This document shows positions 32,023 through 40,895 of a stretch of DNA of 64,000 nucleotides, in pieces. The notes under the pieces were generated by a model that worked only from the letters and a program-made list of their open reading frames with translations, searched no databases and had not been told where the DNA came from. The position numbers and the translations under genes were made by a program. Origin of the DNA: an uncultured Alphaproteobacteria bacterium (GTDB taxonomy: Bacteria; Pseudomonadota; Alphaproteobacteria; JALCBB01); NCBI GenBank assembly GCA_958267355.1, contig OY279575.1:1100335-1164334 (forward strand), read 5' to 3'. How positions within the stretch are numbered: the stretch's first letter is position 1; each line of letters opens with the position of its first letter.

Positions 32023-32124
32023 CGACACCCTACCCTGCCCTTATGGGGGAAAACTCCGAGTCTCAAGGTGGGGGGAGATGGGGTATAGTGGGGGGTGGAA
32101 GCAAGGTATTGAGGAGATAGCTAT

Positions 32125-34674
32125 ATGAAGACGCAGGCTAGGGTTGTGGTAATCGGTGGAGGCGCAAATGGTGTCTCTACGCTGTTCCATTTGGCGCGCG
32201 CAGGATGGACGGATCTTGTCCTCTGCGAGCGCACCGAGCTAACGGCCGGCAGCACTTGGCATGCGGCGGGGCTGTTGCCGCTCTATCACTATTCATACAC
32301 CGCAGGGCAATTTCACAAATACTCGGTGGATTTCTACAAAACCCTCGGAGAAGAAACGGGACAAGAAGTTTCCTTTCACATCACAGGCAACTTGCGACTC
32401 GCCCACACCCGCGAGTGGATGGACGAATATCGCAAGTATTGTGGTATTGCCAACACCATTGGCGTGCCGTTTGAGATGGTCACTCCGCAGGAGATTAAAG
32501 AGCTGTGGCCCTTCGCCGAAGTAGATGACTTAATCGGCGGAATTTATCATCCGCAGGATGGGCATATTGCTCCTGCCGATGTTACCTATGCTATGGCGAA
32601 GGGCGCGCGCGCACTGGGGGCTGAGATTTACCAGCACACGCCTGTCCGCGATATTGTCGGGGCGGGCAATCAGCAGTGGCGCGTCATCACCGAAAAAGGA
32701 GAAATCACTTGCGAGCATATCGTGCTTGCCACAGGCAACTATGCACGAGAGATGGGAGCTTTGCTCGGCTTGGATATTCCTGCCATTCCGATGCAGCACC
32801 AATACATTGTGACGGAAGAACATCCAGTACTGGTTGAGCGGCACGCCCAGGGTTTGCCTGAACTTCCTGTGCTACGCGATGCCCGCGGGCAGTACTATAT
32901 GCGCGAAGAGCGTAAGGGTTTGATTTTGGGTCCGTATGAAAAAGACTCGCCCGCTGTCTTCGTTGATGGCGTAGATAAGGGCTTTGAGAAAGATCTATTC
33001 CCTGGCGATCTAGACAGGCTTATGCCCCATGTAGAAGCCGCTATGAAACGTGTGCCGATTTTTGCTGAAGTCGGTATCAAAGATGTAATCAACGGGCCCA
33101 TGCAATACACGCCTGATGGTACGGCGTTGGTGGGTCCAGCTTGGGGCTTGCGGAATGTCTGGCTCAACGAAGGACACACTTACGGTATCGTTGGTGCCGC
33201 TGGCGTAGGTAACGCTCTGTCGGCTTGGATTATAGATGGCGAGCCACCGCTTGATATGTGGGATTACGACCCGCGTCGTTATGGTGACTGGGCGGACAAG
33301 GATTACACCAAGGCAAAGAATGAAGAAACCTATAGCCGTATGTATCATCCGCACTATCCGAACGAAGAATTTCCAGCCGCCCGCCCCAAACGCACCAGTG
33401 CCCTACACGAACGCCTAGACAAGCACACACCCGTGTGGGGACAACGCTACGGCTTAGAAGTTCCGCTCTGGTATTCGGTAGCAGGAGAAAAACGCGAAGA
33501 CACGCCTTCGTTCCGCCGCAGTAATGACTGGGATGCAGTCCGCCGTGAAGTCTTGGGCTTGCACGAAAACGCAGGCTTAATGGATATATCAGGTTTTTCC
33601 AACTTTGAAGTCAGTGGCAGTGGAGCCGAAGCTTGGCTTGACTCCTTGCTGGCGAATAAAGTGCCGACTCAAAATGGCTCGTTGCGTCTGTGCCACGCAC
33701 TACATCGTGACGGAGGAATTCGCAGCGAATTCACCGTCACCCGCCTTGGCACAGATAAGTTTTATGTTGTGGCTCCGACTATGGCAGAGCGTTACGACTG
33801 GGACTTCTTAACCAAAGCCGCCGAAGGTATCACAGGCGTAGAAGTGAAAAACCGCTACAAAGAAATGGGCACTTTAGTCATCGCAGGAGCCAAATCACGC
33901 GAGCTACTGCAACCGCTCACCAACGCAAGCCTTGCCACCGCGGACTTTCCGTGGCTGTCGGGGCAAGAAATCACGGTCGCAGGACAAGCCGCTGTCCGTG
34001 CCTTGCGCGTGAACTTCGTTGGCGACTTGGGCTGGGAGCTACACGCCTCGCGTGAAGCCCTGCCCGCAATCTACGATGCACTCCTAGAACAAAGCGCACA
34101 GCAAAACGCGGGCTTAACCCATGTCGGTATGCGAGCCCTTAACAGCTTGCGGCTTGATAAATCCTACCGCCTGTGGGCAGTGGATTTGACTCCTGATTAC
34201 AGCATTTACGAAGCGGGTATGGGCAGGTTTGTGCGACTCAACAAAGTAGGCGGATTCCACGGACGCGATGCACTCGTCGCAGGCAACGAAGCAGGCTGGA
34301 AAAAATCTTTCGTCACCCTAGAAATCCACAACGACCCTGAAAGCACAGGCACAGGAGCAGGCGGTATGCGCGGCGTCGGAGCAGGCTTACGCGATGATGC
34401 TGATCGTCCTGTCGCTGACCCCTATGTCAACGAACCGCTCTTCCTCGCAGGAAGCGGAACAGGCGCAAGCGGCGATATCAGCGCCATGGTCGGACGCGTA
34501 ACTTCAGGCGGCAGAGCCCATCGCTTAGACAAAACTCTAGCCCTCGCCTATCTAGACACAGAACACGCCGCCGAAGGCACAGAGCTAGAAATTGAAATCT
34601 TGGGTGTGCGCTATGCGGCGATTATCATTAGCGAGTCGCCTTTTGACCCAGAAAATGCCCGCTTGAAGGCTTAA
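32125..34674 (+). CDS. DMGDH-like FAD dehydrogenase with GcvT domains (first paralogue)
   Basis: These flavoenzymes oxidatively demethylate N-methylglycines such as dimethylglycine or sarcosine and pass the methylene to tetrahydrofolate. The 849-residue product has VVVIGGGANGVSTLFHLARAG (FAD binding) and ERTELTAGSTWHAAGLLP, whose His corresponds to the covalent-flavin site of mammalian DMGDH. A C-terminal GcvT region follows (ELHASREALPAIYDALLEQ, GMRALNSLRLDKSYRLW). A Gly-rich insertion of about 30 residues near residue 735-780 is absent from its paralogues. The Shine-Dalgarno GAGGAG is strong. It is the first of three related genes, and the substrate is unknown. Confidence 0.9.
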   Translation: MKTQARVVVIGGGANGVSTLFHLARAGWTDLVLCERTELTAGSTWHAAGLLPLYHYSYTAGQFHKYSVDFYKTLGEETGQEVSFHITGNLRLAHTREWMDEYRKYCGIANTIGVPFEMVTPQEIKELWPFAEVDDLIGGIYHPQDGHIAPADVTYAMAKGARALGAEIYQHTPVRDIVGAGNQQWRVITEKGEITCEHIVLATGNYAREMGALLGLDIPAIPMQHQYIVTEEHPVLVERHAQGLPELPVLRDARGQYYMREERKGLILGPYEKDSPAVFVDGVDKGFEKDLFPGDLDRLMPHVEAAMKRVPIFAEVGIKDVINGPMQYTPDGTALVGPAWGLRNVWLNEGHTYGIVGAAGVGNALSAWIIDGEPPLDMWDYDPRRYGDWADKDYTKAKNEETYSRMYHPHYPNEEFPAARPKRTSALHERLDKHTPVWGQRYGLEVPLWYSVAGEKREDTPSFRRSNDWDAVRREVLGLHENAGLMDISGFSNFEVSGSGAEAWLDSLLANKVPTQNGSLRLCHALHRDGGIRSEFTVTRLGTDKFYVVAPTMAERYDWDFLTKAAEGITGVEVKNRYKEMGTLVIAGAKSRELLQPLTNASLATADFPWLSGQEITVAGQAAVRALRVNFVGDLGWELHASREALPAIYDALLEQSAQQNAGLTHVGMRALNSLRLDKSYRLWAVDLTPDYSIYEAGMGRFVRLNKVGGFHGRDALVAGNEAGWKKSFVTLEIHNDPESTGTGAGGMRGVGAGLRDDADRPVADPYVNEPLFLAGSGTGASGDISAMVGRVTSGGRAHRLDKTLALAYLDTEHAAEGTELEIEILGVRYAAIIISESPFDPENARLKA

Positions 34675-34675
34675 T

Positions 34676-34702
34676 AACTCAACATAACTCAACATAACTC
34701 AA
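34676..34702. repeat. 11-bp tandem repeat
   Basis: Three copies of ATAACTCAACA lie between the first dehydrogenase stop and the outer-membrane gene. The first contains the end of the dehydrogenase gene region. Confidence 0.85.
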
Positions 34703-34716
34703 CGGAAACTTTAATC

Positions 34717-35451
34717 GTGCGTAGCGCATTTCATCTTGCCTTTTGCTTGGTGGTTCTGTTGGTGGCTGTGCTGGCAATGGCTTTTGCTGTCGGCGAGCAG
34801 GCCTATGCTGACGAAAGCTCGGCGAAGCACTTCTACATCGGAGCAGGCTTAAACGAAGTGCGGGTTTCGTTTGATGACTCTGAATACGAAAATTATGTGC
34901 GCGACAAATTCCGTGGAGTTAACCTGTACTTCGGCAAACGCCTATCTTCGCGCACGGCACTGGAATTGGGCTATGTGCGCTTACAGAACTCTAAGCAGTC
35001 GGTGACGACTCCCAATCGGCAGACTCCGTTTCGGCTTTTTGACACGGAAGGGGTAGCGGCTCCGCAGACTACGGCTACGACAAAAGCGACTGTGCAGGGG
35101 TTTCACGCTGACGCTCTGCGTTTCTTTCCTCTACATAGCGGCAGGCAAAGCGACACGAGCCACAGCCGCCAGCCTGCCAAAGCCGAAGCCATCGCCACAA
35201 TCGGAGTCCTACGCCTCAACAGCAAGGTTTCGGTAGAAACCAACAAGCCCCTAACCACCCAAGGCGGAGCCATCAGCCGCTTTGGTGCGGAGAAATCGTT
35301 TTTAACGCCCCGCCTTGGTGGCGGGCTACAATGGCGGCTGGGCGGGAAGGCGCGTTTGCGTGGTTTGCTCCACTATTACCCTGTAGACCGCTTTCAAGAT
35401 ATCATCGGCTCGGCGTGGAGCGGCTCGCTTTCGTTGAATTTCTCTTTTTAA
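34717..35451 (+). CDS. Outer-membrane beta-barrel protein (first paralogue)
   Basis: The 244-residue protein starts with GTG and has a signal peptide (hydrophobic core LAFCLVVLLVAVLAMAFAV, cleavage near QAYA-DES). An eight-stranded-type barrel follows: HFYIGAGLNEVRVSF, RTALELGYVRL, PRLGGGLQWRLGGKARLRGLLHYYP, and the terminal LSLNFSF ending in Phe, as outer-membrane proteins do. It is clearly related to the frame-shifted protein at 41692 (RGLLHYYP versus RGLLRYYP; LNFSF versus FNFSF). It sits between two dehydrogenase genes. Its function is unknown; a small adhesion or porin-like surface protein is possible. Confidence 0.8.
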   Translation: MRSAFHLAFCLVVLLVAVLAMAFAVGEQAYADESSAKHFYIGAGLNEVRVSFDDSEYENYVRDKFRGVNLYFGKRLSSRTALELGYVRLQNSKQSVTTPNRQTPFRLFDTEGVAAPQTTATTKATVQGFHADALRFFPLHSGRQSDTSHSRQPAKAEAIATIGVLRLNSKVSVETNKPLTTQGGAISRFGAEKSFLTPRLGGGLQWRLGGKARLRGLLHYYPVDRFQDIIGSAWSGSLSLNFSF

Positions 35452-35508
35452 CTCGGCGGCTAGCCCTTCAGCTTGGCGGCTAGCCTTTCAACTTGGCAGT
35501 TAGCCTTA
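35447..35508. repeat. About 22-bp tandem repeat after the barrel gene
   Basis: Three copies of GGCGGCTAGCCTTTCAACTT-type sequence follow the barrel stop codon. Confidence 0.8.
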
Positions 35509-35676
35509 AAAAAAATTGTCTAAAATTGCCTTGCTACCCCTTGCCGCTTTTGCCGAGCCTTGGCACGATACGAGTCCTGCAGATTGTTTTGCAAATGTGG
35601 GTACAATACCTGCCGTACACGAACGCACACGAACGCAAGCGGATGAGAAAAGGCAGGAGAAAACGAGAGAGGAATT

Positions 35677-38133
35677 ATGAAAGATAAAGCACGAGTTGTC
35701 GTCATCGGTGGCGGAGTCGTCGGAGTCTCCACCTTGTATCACCTTGCCCGTGCGGGCTGGAGCGATATCGTTCTGTGCGAACGCACCGAGCTAACCGCGG
35801 GAAGCACTTGGCATGCGGCGGGCTTGTTACCGTTGTTTAATATGTCTTACACAGTCGGGCAGATTCACAAGTACTCGGTGGATCTATATAAATCGCTGGA
35901 AGCTGAAACGGGGCAAGATGTTTCTTTCCATGTCAATGGCAATTTGCGCCTTGCTTGCAACCAAGAACGTATGGACGAATATAAAAAGTACTGCGGCACG
36001 GCGAATACAATTGGCGTGCCGTTTCGTTTGATTACCGTTGAGGAAATAAAATCGCTCTGGCCTCCGATTAACGAAAAGGGTTTGGTAGGGGCTTTGTATC
36101 ATCCCGATGATGGACATATTGCGCCCGTTGATTTAACCAACGCTCTTGCTAAGGGTGCGCGTTCTTACGGAGCCGAAATTTATCAACACACCCCTGTGAC
36201 GGGTGTAACCCGTACGCAAAGCGGTGAGTGGCGTGTGGCGACAGAGAAAGGTGAAATCACCTGCGAGCATATTGTCTTGGCGACGGGCAACTATGCACGG
36301 CAAAGCGGCAAGCAGTTTTTCGGCTTGGATGTACCTGCAGTTCCTGTTGAACACCAATACATCGTCACCGACGAACACCCCGTGCTGGTGGAGCGACACA
36401 AGAACAACGAGCCTGAGTTAGCGGTTTTGCGTGAAAGCGATGAATCGTACTATATGCGTGAAGAGCGCAAGGGACTTATCTTGGGCCCATACGAAAAGGG
36501 TGCACCGGCTCGTTTCCTTGACGGAGTAGATGCGGGCTTTGAGAAAGATCTATTCCCAGGCGACTTGGATAGGCTTATGCCGCATGTAGAAGCGGCGATT
36601 AGGCGTGTGCCGATGTTTGAAGAAGTAGGGATTAAAGACATAGTTAACGGGCCCATTTCTTACACGCCTGATGGTAGCCCACTGGTTGGTCCTGCTTGGG
36701 GTGTGCCGAATGTTTGGCTTAACGAAGGGCATTCGTTTGGCGTTACGGCGGCGGGCGGAAGCGGGCACTTTTTGTCGCAGTGGATGATTAACGGCGAGCC
36801 ACCGATTGATATGATGGCAGTAGATCCACGCCGCTTTGGGGCTTATGTAGACCGCGAATACCTGAAAGAGAAAAACGAAGAGTGCTACGCCCATGTCTTT
36901 ATCATTCACTATCCTGATGAAGAGCGACCTGCGGCTCGTCCGAAGAAGACTACGCCGATTTACGACCGCCTAGCCAAGCACGGCGCAGTCTTCGGACAAC
37001 GCTACGGATGGGAACGCGCCAACTGGTTTGCTCCGCAGGGTACGGAAGCCAAAGATGTTTGGTCTTTCCGCCGTAGCAACTACTTCCCGCATGTGGGCGA
37101 TGAGTCTAAGGCTTTGCGTGAGCGGGTGGGTTTGATTGATTTGACTCCCTTCACCAAATACTTCATCAGCGGAGCAGGTGCAGAAGCTTGGCTTGACTCC
37201 TTGGTGGCGAACCGTGTGCCGCGTAAGATTGGCAGAATGGCTTTGTGCCATGCGCTAACCGATGGCGGTGGTGTGCGGAGTGAATTCACCATCACCCGCA
37301 TCGGCGAAGACTCCTTCTATGTTGTCAGCTCAGGAGCGGCAGAGCGGTTTGACGGCGATTACCTAGAAAAGCACCTACCCGCAAGCGGAGTCACACTAGA
37401 AAACCGCACCTTAGAAATGGGTACTTTGGTCGTGGCGGGCCCACAATCACGCGAGCTGTTGCAACCCTTGACCGATAGCGACTTGTCTAACGCGGCGTTT
37501 CCGTGGCTATCGGCGCAAACGATAGCCCTTGGCGGACATAAAAACATTCACGCCCTGCGGGTCAATTTCGTTGGCGAGCTTGGCTGGGAGCTACACCTGC
37601 CAATCGACTCCCTAGCCCCTGTGTTTGATGCGGTGGTAGAAGCGGGCAAGCAGTACGATATTGCCCAAGTGGGAATGCGGGCAATGGATGTACTCCGCAT
37701 TGAGAAATCGTATCGTATGTGGGCACAAGACCTGACGACTGAATACTCAATTCTAGAAGCGGGATTAGACAGGTTTGTCCGCCTTGGCAAAGAGGGAAGC
37801 TTTCGTGGCGAAGCCGCATTAGAAAAGCAGAAAGCCACGGGTGTGCCGCAGGGTTTCGTCACCTTAGAAGTGGATATAGAACAACGCGGCGATAGACCCC
37901 TTGCTGACCCCATCGGCAATGAGCCCTTATTCGCCAATGGCGAGATGATTGGGCGAGCGACTTCGGGGTGTTACGGACACAACTTGGGCAAATCCCTAGC
38001 CTTGGGCTATGTGCGAGCAGGATTAGACACGCTTGGCACAGAGTTAGAGATAGAAGTTTTGCGCGAGCGTTTTGTTGCACGGGTGATTGAAGAGTCGCCG
38101 TGGGATCCTGAAAATGAAAGGCTACGGGCTTGA
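35677..38133 (+). CDS. DMGDH-like FAD dehydrogenase with GcvT domains (second paralogue)
   Basis: The 818-residue product is closely related to the gene at 32125, with long shared stretches (GFEKDLFPGDLDRLMPHVEAA, ELTAGSTWHAAGLLP). It has the same order: N-terminal FAD domain, central domain, and C-terminal GcvT-like folate domain (GMRAMDVLRIEKSYRMW). It starts with a strong GAGAGAGGAATT site. It probably uses a related N-methylated substrate. The pair looks like a local duplication, with an outer-membrane gene now between the copies. Confidence 0.9.
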   Translation: MKDKARVVVIGGGVVGVSTLYHLARAGWSDIVLCERTELTAGSTWHAAGLLPLFNMSYTVGQIHKYSVDLYKSLEAETGQDVSFHVNGNLRLACNQERMDEYKKYCGTANTIGVPFRLITVEEIKSLWPPINEKGLVGALYHPDDGHIAPVDLTNALAKGARSYGAEIYQHTPVTGVTRTQSGEWRVATEKGEITCEHIVLATGNYARQSGKQFFGLDVPAVPVEHQYIVTDEHPVLVERHKNNEPELAVLRESDESYYMREERKGLILGPYEKGAPARFLDGVDAGFEKDLFPGDLDRLMPHVEAAIRRVPMFEEVGIKDIVNGPISYTPDGSPLVGPAWGVPNVWLNEGHSFGVTAAGGSGHFLSQWMINGEPPIDMMAVDPRRFGAYVDREYLKEKNEECYAHVFIIHYPDEERPAARPKKTTPIYDRLAKHGAVFGQRYGWERANWFAPQGTEAKDVWSFRRSNYFPHVGDESKALRERVGLIDLTPFTKYFISGAGAEAWLDSLVANRVPRKIGRMALCHALTDGGGVRSEFTITRIGEDSFYVVSSGAAERFDGDYLEKHLPASGVTLENRTLEMGTLVVAGPQSRELLQPLTDSDLSNAAFPWLSAQTIALGGHKNIHALRVNFVGELGWELHLPIDSLAPVFDAVVEAGKQYDIAQVGMRAMDVLRIEKSYRMWAQDLTTEYSILEAGLDRFVRLGKEGSFRGEAALEKQKATGVPQGFVTLEVDIEQRGDRPLADPIGNEPLFANGEMIGRATSGCYGHNLGKSLALGYVRAGLDTLGTELEIEVLRERFVARVIEESPWDPENERLRA

Positions 38134-38174
38134 AGACAAGCCTGAAGTCTGTGCTTGAGTGAGGAAAAATCACG

Positions 38175-40598
38175 ATGAAGAATGAATGCAAAGTTGCGGT
38201 TATCGGCGGCGGAGTTGTCGGCTGTAGTATTCTCTACCACTTAGCCAAGCTGGGCTGGAAAGATGTGACTCTATTTGAGCGGCGTGAGCTGACAGCGGGT
38301 TCTTCGTGGCATGCGGCGGGTGGATTTCATACGATTAATGCTGATCCGTATATTGCTGAGTTGCAGGCTTATACGATTAAGCTCTACGCCGAGTTAGAGG
38401 AGATGACAGGGCAAAGCACGGGAATTCATCGCATCGGAGGAATTAACTTGGCTTCGTCTCCTGCACGACGCGATTACTTGAAGAGCAGTTTGTCGGTGGC
38501 GAAGACTTTAGGGATTGAGCTTTATTCGGTGACGATGGAAGAAGTCAAGAATATGGCACCGATTATGAATGTGGATGATGCACTCTTTGCCACGTATGAT
38601 CCGTTAGATGGCTACCTTGACCCGACGATGACAACGCATGTCTACGCCAAGGCGGCACGTATGCTAGGAGCAGAAGTCGCAACGCACACCCCTGTTGAAG
38701 AAATGATTCAACGCAGTGATGGCTCGTGGGATTTGGTGACTCCGAATGGTACTGTGCATGCTGAAATTGTAGTTAACGCTGGCGGTTTGTGGGGTAGAGA
38801 AGTTGCGAAGCTGGCGGGGCATTTCTTGCCCCTGCAACCAATGGAACACCACTACTTAGTCACGGAGTCAATTCCTGAAGTTGCGGCTCTAGAAAAAGAG
38901 CTGGTGCATGTCGTGGATTTTGAAGGCGAAAGTTATATGCGCCAAGAAGGACAAGGCGTATTGCTTGGCACCTACGAAACCAATTGTGTGCCGTGGCAGA
39001 CTGAGTCCACGCCGCTAGATTTTGGTCCTGAACTTCTACCTGATGCGCTAGACCGTATTGCCAGTCGTTTAGAGTCGGCGTACAAGCGGTATCCGTGTTT
39101 GCGGGAAGCGGGGATTAAGCGTGTGGTTAATGGGCCCTTCACCTTCGCGGGCGATGGAAATCCGCTTGTGGGTCCTGTGCCTGAAATTCGCAACTACTTT
39201 GTAGCCTGTGGCGTGATGGCGGGCTTCAGCCAGGGGGGCGGAGTCGGCTTAGCCCTAGCGCAATGGATTATTGAAGGCGAGCCAGAAACCAACACGCTTG
39301 CCATGGATGTAACCCGCTACGGTTCGTGGGCGACGCAAGCCTTCGCCACCGAAAAGGTCAAGGAAAACTATGGGCGACGGTTTCAGATTACCTATCCGAA
39401 TGAAGAGTTGCCAGCGGGTCGCCCAGTGAAAACTATGTCCATCCACGACGAATATGTCGCGGCTGGAGCGGGCTTCACCTTCGTCTATGGCTTGGAGTGT
39501 CCGCTATGGTTTGCAGGCTCTCCTGAAGCCGCTCACGAAGAGCCGAGTTTTTACCACTCTACGGCACATCCCTTCGTGGAGCGTGAAGCCAAGGCGACTC
39601 GTGCCAATGTTGGTATCAGTGAAATTGCGATTTACGGCAAGCATTCGTGGCGGGGTCCTGAAGCGACTGCTACCTTGTCAAGGATTATGGCAGGGCGAAT
39701 TCCTGAAGTTGGCAAGGTATCGCTTTGTCCGATGTTATCGCCGCGTGGCAAGATGATTGGCGACTTTACAATTGCTCGTTTGGGAGAAGACGAATACTTT
39801 ATGGTTGGCTCACGAGCTTCTGAAGACTACCACCGCCGCTGGTTCTTGGAGCATATCCCACGCACAGGATTAGATTACGCTCCTTTGAGTAATGACATTC
39901 AGGGTTTCCTGCTATCTGGCCCGAAGGCGCGTGAGCTTCTGCAGGGATTAACCCCTTTGCCGTTAGACAACGCGGCGTTTCCCTTCTTCTCGTGTGCGCA
40001 TACGGAAGTGGCGGGTGTGCCTGCGCGGGTCTTGCGTTTGTCCTTCACAGGAGAGCTTGGCTACGAAGTCTATGTAGCCGAGTCGCACTTGGCGACTCTC
40101 TACCGTGCTTTGCTTGAAGCGGGCGAGGCGTTGAATGCATCGCTTGTTGGTGTGCGAGCGATTTTGTCCTTGCGTATGGAAAAAGGCTTCGGCTCGTGGA
40201 TGCGCGAATTCACGCCCGCCCAAACCGCAGTGCAATCAGGCTTGGACAGATTTGTCGCCAAGAAGCGCAATGACTTCATCGGAGCCGAAGCCTTCCGCCG
40301 TGAGCTAGAAGAAGGCGCACACCAGTACCTACGCCTGTTTGAAATAGAAGCTGACACACTAGACGCGATCGGCAACGAGCCGATACTGCTGAACGGCGAA
40401 TATTCGGGCTTTGTCACCTCGGGCGATAGGGGCTGGACAGTCGGCAAATCGTTAGCTTTGGGCTATGTCAAAAGCGAAGCCCTAACCGCGGGCGAAAACA
40501 GCGGCGATTGGGTGATTGAACTCTTGGGCGAACCCCGCAAGGCACACCTACTCACCGAATGCCCCGTAGACCCAACAGGCGCGCGTATGCGTAGCTAG
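38175..40598 (+). CDS. DMGDH-like FAD dehydrogenase with GcvT domains (third, divergent paralogue)
   Basis: The 807-residue product keeps AVIGGGVVGCSILYHLAKLGW, the flavin-site segment RRELTAGSSWHAAGGF and a C-terminal GcvT region (LSFTGELGYEVYVAESHLATLYRALLEAG). It differs more from the other two (TAGSSWHAAGG against TAGSTWHAAGLL), so it likely acts on a different N-methyl compound. It starts 41 bases after the second paralogue's stop and is probably cotranscribed with it. An inverted repeat (GGGGAATTGCC and GGCAAATTCCCC) follows its stop. Confidence 0.9.
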   Translation: MKNECKVAVIGGGVVGCSILYHLAKLGWKDVTLFERRELTAGSSWHAAGGFHTINADPYIAELQAYTIKLYAELEEMTGQSTGIHRIGGINLASSPARRDYLKSSLSVAKTLGIELYSVTMEEVKNMAPIMNVDDALFATYDPLDGYLDPTMTTHVYAKAARMLGAEVATHTPVEEMIQRSDGSWDLVTPNGTVHAEIVVNAGGLWGREVAKLAGHFLPLQPMEHHYLVTESIPEVAALEKELVHVVDFEGESYMRQEGQGVLLGTYETNCVPWQTESTPLDFGPELLPDALDRIASRLESAYKRYPCLREAGIKRVVNGPFTFAGDGNPLVGPVPEIRNYFVACGVMAGFSQGGGVGLALAQWIIEGEPETNTLAMDVTRYGSWATQAFATEKVKENYGRRFQITYPNEELPAGRPVKTMSIHDEYVAAGAGFTFVYGLECPLWFAGSPEAAHEEPSFYHSTAHPFVEREAKATRANVGISEIAIYGKHSWRGPEATATLSRIMAGRIPEVGKVSLCPMLSPRGKMIGDFTIARLGEDEYFMVGSRASEDYHRRWFLEHIPRTGLDYAPLSNDIQGFLLSGPKARELLQGLTPLPLDNAAFPFFSCAHTEVAGVPARVLRLSFTGELGYEVYVAESHLATLYRALLEAGEALNASLVGVRAILSLRMEKGFGSWMREFTPAQTAVQSGLDRFVAKKRNDFIGAEAFRRELEEGAHQYLRLFEIEADTLDAIGNEPILLNGEYSGFVTSGDRGWTVGKSLALGYVKSEALTAGENSGDWVIELLGEPRKAHLLTECPVDPTGARMRS

Positions 40599-40691
40599 CG
40601 GGGAATTGCCTGATAATTTCCTGCTTTTCTCTGTTTTTTCTGGGCAAATTCCCCCCTTGCTTTTACCTGCTACATCCCGCATAATGTCTGC

Positions 40692-40757
40692 AACATCCCC
40701 ATCGCCCAAGGGCGTTGGCTGCAGGGCCGTCTCCTTCGGGAGACGGCTCTAGCTTTT
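40692..40757 (+). ncRNA. Predicted small RNA, copy 1
   Basis: A sigma-70-like promoter, TTGCTT (40657-40662), 17 bases, CATAAT (40680-40685), predicts a start near 40692. The body forms CTGCA/TGCAG around a 9-pair hairpin (40699-40707 with 40710-40718, one T-T mismatch). A 12-pair stem with a TTCG loop (40723-40750) and AGCTTTTTCT end it. No open frame of useful length is present. It could be a trans-acting sRNA or an RNA linked to the downstream NYN gene. Confidence 0.72.
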
Positions 40758-40798
40758 TCTCCCTTGCTTTTACCCAATAGATACCGCATAATAATTGC

Positions 40799-40866
40799 AA
40801 CGTCCCCAGTGCCCAAGGGTGCTGGTTGCAGAGCCGTCTCCTTCGGGAGGCGGCTCTAGCCTTTTT
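40799..40866 (+). ncRNA. Predicted small RNA, copy 2
   Basis: The promoter is TTGCTT (40764-40769), 17 bases, CATAAT (40787-40792). The body hairpin pairs 40806-40814 with 40817-40825. Against copy 1, a T-T mismatch becomes G-C, a C-G becomes T-G and a G-C becomes G-T, so the stem is kept. The terminator stem (40830-40857, TTCG loop) is followed by AGCCTTTTTA. It ends about 30 bases before the NYN start codon. Confidence 0.72.
40830..40866 (+). terminator. Intrinsic terminator directly before the second NYN gene
   Basis: A 12-pair GC-rich stem closed by a TTCG tetraloop is followed by five T residues. Any transcript reaching the NYN gene from upstream must read through this stop, so NYN expression may be limited by it. 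Confidence 0.85.
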
Positions 40867-40895
40867 ATTCCACCTAAATCCACCTACCTATCAAA

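Larger units (their letters stand above)
40657..40870 (+). repeat. 107-bp tandem duplication containing two small-RNA units
   Basis: Two copies with period 107 (TTGCTT at 40657 and 40764) each contain a promoter, a hairpin body and an intrinsic terminator. Differences between copies mostly preserve base pairing, unlike the simple intergenic arrays elsewhere. Confidence 0.85.
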
